Positions 55,252-64,000 of a DNA stretch of 64,000 bases are shown piece after piece (position 1 is the stretch's first letter; every line of letters begins with the position of its first letter). Under the pieces are notes generated by a model. It did not search any database. It was not told the DNA's origin and saw nothing but the letters and a program-made list of their open reading frames with translations. Made by a program: the position numbers and the translations under genes. Source of the stretch: Cyclina sinensis (Eukaryota; Mollusca; Bivalvia; Venerida; Veneridae); NCBI GenBank assembly GCA_012932295.1, contig JAAONU010000011.1, forward strand, positions 16,824,136 through 16,888,135, in the 5' to 3' direction.

Positions 55252-56456
55252 ATTATAACTTACGATATGAACATAAGGTTACTTTCTTTATTGGTCAAGT
55301 GAAAAAAAAATACACACAACTGTTTACATTCCTGTTTCCTTGGACACTGACATAAGAATATCATACCACGACAAGTCAAATCACGGAGGACCAACCATAT
55401 ATGGATCACCAAAATGTGCTTCGTTTAAAAAAATATGTGGGTTTCAGATGATACATATCAGGGTTCAACATCCATATGTTGAGAGACAAATTTAAAACAG
55501 TTTAAACAGTGAGTTTCCCGGTTTCGAATTATTTATGTTAAATATCAACTACCTCTGGAAAAACACTTCTATACTTCATCGATACTTAGCCACATTTCTT
55601 GTCATTTGATGCAGTCTCCTTTGAGGAATTCTTTGTGTCGAGGGTGTCAGCCAGTTTATGTGAATCACAACTTATAATAGTTGTCCGGAGCCTTCTTTAT
55701 AATTAAAACATTCAACGGCTTTGCCATCGCTGATCTACTGAGTGTAGACGTTGTGTCGTTTAATGTTGCCGTAAAAGAGGTAAGCGCATTACTTTTCAGC
55801 AAACTTATCTCTTTATGCACGTTTGTGTTTGAAAATGCAATGAAAACAATAAAATTGTAAAGAAATAAACAATAAAATAAAACCTTAAACGTATGACGAA
55901 ACCTGACGGAAAAATTACAGAATTAAAAGGTATTTCTGCAAACTAAATGCTGAAACAGCGTGCCTTTGATAAAAGATAATGGACACTGAAAAGACAACGT
56001 GCTAATAATATATTTGTCTTTCAATGTCAGACCCAGCACACGATTTCCAATAAATGATTGAACAGTTTCTTGGCCACATATAAGGCGATAGTATTGGCAT
56101 TTCATATCGACATAATCCGCTTGAAACGAAGCTGTATAGACTTACCATATCTCGGTCGGGTGAACACTTGATTGATTTACAGTAAACTAAAAAGAAGTTT
56201 ATAAACATTGAAAGTGTTCTCGTGTAATGGATTAAATGTGCGAGTTTATTTTAACCAAGTGATACAGATTCTCAGAAACAGAAAAAAAACCTATTACATT
56301 GGAGATTGTAAATAGTGTCATTTGCGCGAAGTTTATGAACAGAATATATATGAAAATTTATGTGAGGTTTTGGAATTATCTCCTGTCGTGACAACGTATT
56401 TACTATTCTGGAGGTATAGATATCACCTTCCGTGAATTCAAAAGTAATGACTAGTA
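55252..56456. other. 5' flank of the plus-strand CNRIP1-like gene
   Basis: Besides the conserved block at 56000-56210 there is nothing I can support. A donor-like AAAGAG|gtaagc at about 55797 might end a non-coding first exon, but this is speculative. Confidence 0.4.
56000..56210. promoter_or_regulatory. Upstream block conserved between CNRIP1-like copies (copy 2)
   Basis: It is the inverted counterpart of 48790-48990, about 250-450 bp upstream of the ATG. In the antisense direction it reads ADYVDMKCQYYRLICGQE then IGNR, very like the frame in copy 1. That similarity at protein level is why an antisense exon cannot be excluded. Confidence 0.4.
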
Positions 56457-59400
56457 ATGGCAAAAGACTTTAAGTTGACATTTCGAATGTCTGCACACGA
56501 GGCTGGTGACGCTGTGTGCTTTAAACAAGATGGCCAGAGGTTTGATCAGACGCACACGGTAAAACTAAATACAAATACCGAATATGATATAAAATTTACA
56601 TTGAAACAAGCTTTATACATCGAGTAAGTGTATTTTTTCTGTAATATAAGTCTATAAGTCTATAAAAAATCATGCCTATATAATAAAGTACTTCAACTAA
56701 ATATAATTGCTTTATTAAAAACTTGTCAAAGTACTGGCTTCCGTACGTATAACACGAATGTCTCGAACTTTAGAGATGTAGCTTTTTCTATCTACATGTT
56801 CGAAAACTGTATCTTTCTTGTTTAGCACTGAGTATTTAAGTGAGCAAGATAAAACGAACCATTGTAAGACAATGCCACTAACAAGCTGATGTTGATAAGC
56901 ATGTCTCAGACGTTATATCGATATGCAGTAGTAACCAGACATTATAGTTTTTTCCTTCTAAATGCAAGAAAAAAACTCTTCTCAGACTAAGTATGGTATT
57001 CCTTGTAATAAAATAAAATAATAAAAGGAATAATTTGTCTCTTCGTCGTTTAACAGAAAAATAGATGAAGTCAGTTTTTTTTTTAATAGAATTACTTGTA
57101 ATTGACCTTAACTCTCCCTGTGTCCATGACGTCTAACGTGATGGAATTATAAAAGCATAGGCACAATTTGTTTACTGTTACTTATAGTTAGAATAAATGG
57201 AAGTTTATAATGTCTGTATTATAAGAGAAAAAACACTGCAGTTTATAATTTGATAGTTTAATTATTTCTGCAATACTTCTTTTCTGAGAAAAATTTCTCC
57301 ATGGTTCAGTCTTATATCCTTTGTTTTAGTAAATTAATGATTAATGGAGAGTTACACAAGCTTGAAATTTGCAACGAAAAGAAGGACGACAGCGAAGAAA
57401 CAAGAACCTACAGAACGCATTACGAAACTAACGGATATGACATCACTAGGAAAGGCAGTAGAAAAGAATTACTCTTTGTTTTTGAGGTATGCTACTCTTA
57501 TGGTTTAAGAAACAATTCAGTGAAGTTAAAAACTGGATACTAGGATAGGAATTCATATTCCTAGTGAAAAAAAAGTTGACATATCAAACATAATTGAAAA
57601 TAAAGTTATCTTTTAAGTAGTTTTGCGATTGGGTTAGAGAATAAGTTCAATCAGTTATATAAATAACGATCTTAAATGTAGATTTCGTTCAAAAAATAAC
57701 TTTATTTGAGAATGATAATGGTAACAGGTTAAATTAAGCTTTTTAGCTCACCTGAGCGAATGCTCAGGGTGAGCTATTGTGATCGCTGGATGTCCGTCGT
57801 CTGTCGTCTGTCCGTCGTCTATCGTCTGTTCACATTTGCCTTGTGTATGCGATAGAGGCTGTATTTGTGATTGGATCTTTATGAAACTTGGTCAGAATGT
57901 TTGTCTTGATGAAATCTAGGTTGGGATTGTATATGGGTCATCTGGGATCAAAAACTAGGTCACGGGTTCCAATCTTAGAAAAAGCTTGTGTATGTGATAG
58001 AAGCTGTATTTTTCATCCGATTTTCCTAATATTTGGTCAGAATGTTTGTCTCTGTGGTATCTAGGTTGTGCTTATATATGGGTCATCTGGTATCAAAAAC
58101 TAGGTCATGGGGTCAAATCTTAGGAAAACCTTGTGTATAAAATAGAAGCTGTATCTTCCATTCGATTTTCCTAATATTTTGTCAGAATGTTTGTCTTGAT
58201 GAGTTCAAGGTTGGGATTGAAAATATGGGTAATCTGGGTTCAAAAACTAGGTCATGGGGTAAAATCTAAGAAAAACCTTGTGTATGCGATAGAAGCTGTA
58301 ATTTTTATTTAATTTTCCTAATATTTGGTCAGAATGTGCCTCTATGGTATCTAAATTGGGATTGTATATGGGTCATCTGGGGTCAAAAACTAGGTCACGG
58401 GATCAAATCTTTGAAAAACCTTGTGTATGCGATAGAGGCCGTCTTTTCCATTGGATTTTCCTAATATTTGGTCAGAATGCTTGTTTTGATAAGATCTATG
58501 TTGGTATTATTTATGGGTCATCTAGGGTCAAAAAGTAGATCATGGGGTCAAATCTTAAAAAAAGCTTGTGTATGTGATAGAAGCTGTATTTTTCATCCGA
58601 TTTTCCTAATATTTGGTCAGAATGTTTGTCTTTGTGGTATCTAGGTTGTGCTTATATATGGGTCATCTGGGGTCAAAAACTAGGTCATGGGGTCAAATCT
58701 TAGAAAAACCTTGTGTATAAAATAGAAGCTGTATCTTCCATTCGATTTTCCTAATATTTTGTCAGAATGTTTGTTGATGAGTTCAAGGTTGGGATTGAAT
58801 ATGGGTAATCTGGGTTCAAAAACTAGGTCATGGGGTCAAATCTTAGATAAACCTTTTGTATGCGATAGAGGCTGTATTTTTCACTGGATCTTTATGCAAC
58901 TTGGTCAGAATGTTTGTCTTGAGGAAATCTAGGTTGGGATTGTATATGGAACATCTGGGGTCAAAAACTAGGACACGGGGTCCAATCTTAGAAAAAGCTT
59001 GTGTATGCGATAGAAGCTGTATTTTTCTTTCGATTTTCCTAATGTTTGGTCAGAATGTTTGTCTTGGTAAAATCTAGGATGGGATTGTAAATGGGTCACC
59101 CAGGGTCAAAAAATAGGTCACAGGGCCTATTCTTAGAAGACGTTCTGTTCAGCTACAACAATGAAACATTAGATAATTTTGCATGCAGATTAAATCTTTG
59201 ACCGTGGATGATCTTGGCCTTGACCTACTAACTTACATCCTGATTTTTATGTTTCTGTGCAATGATTCTCAGGTGAGCGATATAGGGCCATCTTGGCCCT
59301 CTTGTTTATACTTCAGCTAGAAAATGGAGTTTATATGAAGATCGGTTTACAGTGTAAAATTTATAAAGCCGGTGAGACAGATCATTCCCACTGGGGCCAG

Positions 59401-59481
59401 AAACTGACGGCAATAGACATGGATTTTAAGATGGAAGAAGGTCATAAGTATGTGACAGTTATGAAAGAGAAATACTTGTGA
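56457..59481 (+). CDS. CNRIP1-like gene, intact plus-strand copy
   Basis: Exons are 56457-56623, 57330-57486 and 59317-59481, and encode 162 residues starting MAKDFKLTFRMSAHEAGD. Junctions are ATCGA|gtaagt to ttgttttag|T (phase 2) and TTTGAG|gtatgc to acttcag|C (phase 0). Features shared with CNRIP1 (CB1 receptor-interacting protein 1, a small cytosolic beta-sandwich protein) are FKQDGQRFDQTHTVKLNT, the INGELHKLEI strand, YETNGYDITRKG, and DHSHWGQKLTAI with C-terminal VMKEKYL. Length is two residues below human. It is an inverted paralogue of the gene at 33665-48548, with equal exon lengths (167, 157 and 165 nt). Intron 2 (1,830 bp) is mostly a tandem-repeat element (57745-59308). An AATAAA at 59563-59568 is a likely poly(A) signal. 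No damage is seen. Confidence 0.85.
57745..59308 (+). mobile_element. Non-autonomous tandem-repeat element in CNRIP1-like intron 2
   Basis: It starts with a hairpin (AGCTCACCTGAGC gaat GCTCAGGGTGAGCT) and ends with TCTCAGGTGAGCGA and a second hairpin (AGGGCCA tct TGGCCCT) followed by CTTGTTT. Between them are about nine degenerate copies of a roughly 145-bp unit with TTGTGTATGCGATAGAAGCT, TTCCTAATATTTGGTCAGAA and AAAACTAGGTCATGGGGTCA. Terminal short hairpin plus CTTG is reminiscent of Helitron/Helentron 3' ends, but the CTRR rule is not met, so the class is open. Confidence 0.7.
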
Positions 59482-59562
59482 TCAAAACAAATAGTTGTAG
59501 ACTCTTAGGTTTTGGACAGAATTAATGGAACTATGAGTGAACAGAGAGCAATAAGTACCATA

Positions 59563-59568
59563 AATAAA
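59563..59568 (+). terminator. Poly(A) signal of the plus-strand CNRIP1-like gene
   Basis: AATAAA lies 82 bases after the stop codon, the first such hexamer downstream. Confidence 0.6.
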
Positions 59569-61875
59569 GTTCTACTTTGGAGGAATATCTGATCAGTGTG
59601 AATTCAAACAATTAGGGGAAAATATTTAAGTGATAACTAAAACATTTTTCAAAACATTACATCTGTATCATGTGCTCTTTTGCTGTAGAATAAATTTTTG
59701 AAGAATCTACTTTATAGGATGAACAGTTTCATACAATTCTAGTGCCAAAAATGATCATAAAGTTGTTTCTGAAAGTACACTAGGACACATTTATATATTA
59801 CATTTTTACCATTGTTCATGTAAACAAAATTTCGCCATATCTGATTGTCGTATTTGATTAAACCGTAAAAAATCAAGACAAAAATGGTTTTAAAACTTTT
59901 GGAATTCAAAGTTTTCTCAAGTTCGCCACATTTTACACTTTTCCTTGTCCTTCATTTTTCCAAATTACTCTTAATCAGAGAATTATAGTTTAGTTTTCAA
60001 AGGTAATCATGTTAATGCATTTAAACAGTGGCTCAACATTTTATTGAGGATACAGTAACCTGAACGGTAACCAGTGCTAGGGAACGGACGACAAACTTTC
60101 TTAACTTTTGCACTGCCATGCTGCGATTAAGTTTGGATATGACAGAAAATAACACCCTTAACTTCGTCATATTTAAAGATATAGTTTCTGTTATAAAGCT
60201 AAACTCCTTTGTCCTTATTCTAGTGAAACAATCGCACGCTCTAAAAAAGAAAAGAAAACAAGAAATTTAACACAATCAGCTAAAAGTAAGAACTTTAAAT
60301 TTTGTTGTTATAAACATTTTGGTATTTAGAATTTACATATTTTAATGTCTTTCAGATAGTTGAAACATGTCATATCGATTTTCGTAAAATGAAATCGACT
60401 CTTAAGCAAGACATTGCATAAAACATACTGTTTCTGAAAGATTTAATGTTTTGTTTTATGACAAGCTTTATTCTTGGCAGGATGATTTAAAAACAGACAA
60501 AACATTTACACTGAACTGAAATATATTGATCAGTTAGAGCATTTATAAGACTAGTAGCTTTTCAAAGCATTTATGAGTTTCCAGATCATCTCTAAAACAC
60601 ATGCGTCTACACACACAAAACAAAAACGAAAGACAACAACTGTAAATGGATGCAAATCTGTCCAGTTTTTAAGCAGTTGAATTCAAAATTATGGACTGCA
60701 TGTTAATATCAAGAACGAAGGTAACACAAATTTGCTTGGCAAAGTGAAAATATCGTTTTATTTTTCACTGATTATGCATTAGGATGTGTCTTTTGCTATT
60801 TTCATGAAGTCCATACCTGCAACTCTCTCTACTGTTAAAGTACGCCATTACCTCAGTTTTGTAGAACTGTATCAGGTATATTTCAGACGTTCAAACTTGG
60901 AGGTTTACTAAAATATATATGATTGTACTCATCTTCTCTGAGAGACTCAAATGTACAAACTGCTTGTTTACTGTTGTGTAGTTATAAAAAAGATATGCTA
61001 CATGTTTCTTAAGAACATAAAGTTGCCACTGCAGCACATTGAAAGTAAATTAACAAGCTGATTACGCTTTGCAGCGGTTTGCAACTCGTCGAACTCAGTC
61101 CGGTTAATTGGATGCATACTAGATTTTTGCCTATCCTATGATTAAGCATTTTATGAACACTGTTTTCTGTGTTGAATGTTCCAATCGTTGCTTTCCGCAT
61201 TTTTGTTTCATCTATTGATAATTTCCCAATATATTCGGAGGTGTAGCATTCTGGAAATCAATGTATATTTTCGAGAAAGGAAATCAGTGTGCTGTCAAGT
61301 CAGAATCAGAACATATTGGCAGTGTTCCTGGTGGTTTGATATAAATATATATCATAATTTTCATTTTGGTATCTATATGCACTCTATCAATATTGCGTAG
61401 AGGAGTGTTAAGAATAATGCTGGTTACTTTCTTAGCAACTACGAGGGATGAAAACGGTGTATGTCTTATCTATTAATGCATACAACAACGGGCTGTTTCT
61501 GTTTGTTTCATTTTAAAAACAGACCAAGAAGTTGTACAAAGATTAAAAAGTTTAAGAAGAAGCCTGTAATAGATACATATTTGTACGTAACGGTAAGCGC
61601 TAAACTACTACTGTAATTATTATCTAATAAAGGATGACAGAAAGAATGCTTTCAGATGGGAGTGATTACGTACCATTTACAAATTTTGGAACTTACCATT
61701 GACCTTTTTTGAACAAAGATTGGCTCAACAAGCATTCTCAAAACAGTTTAAAAATAAGATGATTATCACGCAAATATTGACTTCGAAGCTTGATAACAAC
61801 ACGATTTAAGAATAGGCTTTCACGGACCATATCCCGAGATATTTTAGATTACATTTTTTTCTGTATACCTTTATA
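59569..61875. other. Intergenic, no gene seen
   Basis: The DNA is AT-rich without supported exons, RNAs or arrays. Confidence 0.5.
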
Positions 61876-61880
61876 ACACT

Positions 61881-61927
<47 letters not shown>

Positions 61928-61949
61928 GTCACCATCGTGAACTACACAA

Positions 61950-62011
<62 letters not shown>

Positions 62012-62038
62012 TGTATGTCACCATCGTGAACTACACAA
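61876..62038. repeat. Duplicated (CT)n/(GT)n microsatellite block
   Basis: Two neighbouring blocks each consist of about 20 CT units followed by GTATGTCACCATCGTGAACT and ACACAA. The second block also has a GT run at about 61994-62012. The duplicated unique 3' parts show that the whole segment, not only the CT run, was duplicated. Confidence 0.9.
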
Positions 62039-62979
62039 GCAGTTTGAAATCTATTACGTGTTCTGCTACAACTGTAATTAGAACATTGAAGAAAACACAT
62101 TTTCTATATTAATATTGATTTATGATAAATAGGACTAATGCATTTTCATACCCTTTTCAAGGACTGTATGGTAACGGCTTTTAAAGTCGGTAAATGGACT
62201 CTTCAAAGGTGTATTCACGAAAAAAATATCACTTTTAAATACTGACCTTTACTTTTTTTAAAGCCCTTTCAAAAATTGTTAATTCTCTTCTAAGTAACAT
62301 CTTAGAAGCAAAGACGTAACCATGGAAATAACTATGTACTTTCTCAGTATAAGACACACATTCAACAAATGCAGTTGCTCGTGAATATAGTTTTATACTG
62401 ATTCAACTATAAGAAAGTAACATCATATTTTGTTGTTGTACACACTTTGTGTACAAATAAACCACACACACTTTCCCTGCTTGCCACTGGAATACATGAA
62501 GAATTTACAGTATGATCGATGCCAACTTCCCAAGTTCCATATTTATCGGTGTCAATTTCCCGCGATCCGATTTATTTTAACGAACCAGCCGAGGATTCAC
62601 AATAGGCTAGCAGTGTCAATACTCTCATCCTAATCATTAGGCGGCTACATGTTTCTATTAATTCCAGGTCAGATGATAAAACATGCGTGATTTAACCTCT
62701 ATAATGTTGTTTTTGTATTCAGTTAACCATGGGTTCAATTTGTTAATGCTCGGACAAATTCATTTGCTGTAAGTTCATCCCATTACATTTTGACAGGTCA
62801 GAAATGATCGATGCCAAAAATATGGAAGTTGAAGAGCCGCGTGTTAAAACATATTTTTTTTTCGGAAATGCAAAATTAACATTTGAAATTATCGTTTGTC
62901 TAAAATATAGAAGTCAAACAAGATATTTTTTCTGATTAGGTTTTGAAGGCAGACAAGATATATTTGCTAAAACTTTTTC
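62039..62979. other. Intergenic, no gene seen
   Basis: Nothing is supported in this stretch. Confidence 0.5.
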
Positions 62980-63145
62980 TGGTTCGAATCTCACCAGGGA
63001 TGAGAGTCTGCAGAGACATTACACTTCCTCACTTTCAGGTCGAGTACTTGTTTGTACCCAGGAAGCAGCCATCGAGAGGAATTAATATAAGTTGCAAGAA
63101 CTTGCTTTCCTATCGATGAAAAAATAAAAAAAGTTTAAACTAACG
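62980..63145 (+). mobile_element. SINE copy, 5'-truncated
   Basis: It starts within the tRNA-like head at the B box (GGTTCGAATCT) and shares GTACCCAGGAAGCAGCCATC, then TAAGTTG and TATCGATGAAAAAATAAA with the SINE at 28590-28809. The two differ enough to be an older insertion or another subfamily. Confidence 0.7.
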
Positions 63146-64000
63146 ATAAAAGAGTTGCCGTGTTTCCATTCCTATTTTTCATCTAAGAACTGTCTTGCTG
63201 TCATTATTTGTTTATCTAAGTATTGGCCTATTGTGATTTATCTGAGTTCTTCCCTTCTAGTATTTATTTAATCTAAGTATTGCCCTGCTGTCTTTTGTTT
63301 CACCTGAAAAATATTTTAAATCTTAAAATATCCAATTAGTTTTTATTCGTTTTATCTACCGTATCACTATACTTAATATTTTAAAAACATCGTTATGAGC
63401 GTTTTATTTTCTCTGAATTTGCATTATGATAATAGATTTAAGCGACTTAAGTGATATGATATGTGTCACTAAATTACCTCTATCGTTTCTTTACAAACAA
63501 TAGTGAAAAATGCATACCAGGAAAAAAACACAGAAAAAACAAACTCCCCACACAAACAGTAAGTAGAGAAAAAGACAGCACACATTCATTTATAGATCAA
63601 TTAAAAAGACAACACAAACAACAAACGAAAATAAGAACCCTGTTACTGCCTTGGAACAGTCAGTGGCAAAACATTTGCTACTCGGGGTTTAAACCATTTC
63701 TATGGTGCACAATCCTCACACTTGCCCCAACAAGTACAAATTTCAATATATGAAAATTTTTCATTAAATTTGTCTTCCTATCATGCTGGTTTATAAACTA
63801 CCATCAGTTGTTTTATTGTACCCATTCAAAACGAAGTTTAAATGTTTAACATAACATCCTAAATTGTGCATTGGTTTCAAATTACTTAAATTAACAATAT
63901 GCTTCAAGCAACATCCCCTCCTGAATCACTTTAGCGAATTTGATGAAAATTGTCATCAATAACAGAAGTTTTTCAAGTAGGTATGAAGGTAGAGCTTTGT
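63146..64000. other. Intergenic, no gene seen
   Basis: A short degenerate repeat of ATCTAAGTATTGGCCTRYTGT-like words lies at about 63180-63300. I see no gene. Confidence 0.4.

Overview
The window looks like AT-rich animal nuclear DNA, most likely from a marine bivalve mollusc. The reasons are intron-containing genes with GT-AG junctions, non-LTR retrotransposons, tRNA-derived SINEs, and tandem-repeat elements of the 'AGCTCACCTGAGC...AGGGCCATCTTGGCCCT' and 'GGGGCATAACTCTGTC' types that I associate with bivalve genomes. The host assignment is inference from repeat style; no marker gene fixes the species.

Layout: 1-2178 is the 3' part of one LINE (A). 2758-7621 is a near-complete second LINE (B) whose two ORFs share one frame and are separated by a single TAG. 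9004-10993 (-) is a three-exon gene for a multi-pass membrane protein with a PPxY-like tail. 12146-13045 is a young 5'-truncated copy of LINE B. 15308-16046 holds two copies of a fold-back MITE built of ~22-bp repeats, one complete with TA duplications. 18841-23443 (-) is a two-exon gene encoding a PHD finger, an OTU protease domain and a MULE-type transposase domain. 26006-26616 carries glutathione S-transferase-like exon fragments. 27836-29080 (-) is a decayed CNRIP1-like pseudogene with a SINE inserted in it.

33665-48548 (-) is a CNRIP1-like gene (cannabinoid-receptor-interacting protein 1 family). Its second intron is occupied by a 13,451-bp fold-back element (34027-47477). The arms of that element are 6.1-kb and 4.4-kb arrays of a 49-bp satellite in opposite orientation around a 2.9-kb core, and it is flanked by a perfect 9-bp target duplication, AAGATATTC. 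This is the most striking structure in the window. 56457-59481 (+) is a second intact CNRIP1-like gene in inverted orientation, with an unrelated tandem-repeat element in the same intron. Between the two genes lie degenerate tandem repeats, a cadherin pseudogene fragment (52764-53210, -) and a 461-bp palindromic MITE (54791-55251). The right end holds CT/GT microsatellites and a second SINE copy.

The host genes I can support are the membrane-protein gene, the two CNRIP1-like genes and, possibly as a domesticated or dead transposase, the PHD-OTU-MULE gene. Most of the rest is mobile or satellite DNA. The long ORFs inside the satellite arrays are artefacts of a 49-nt unit that has no stop codon in the frames shown.
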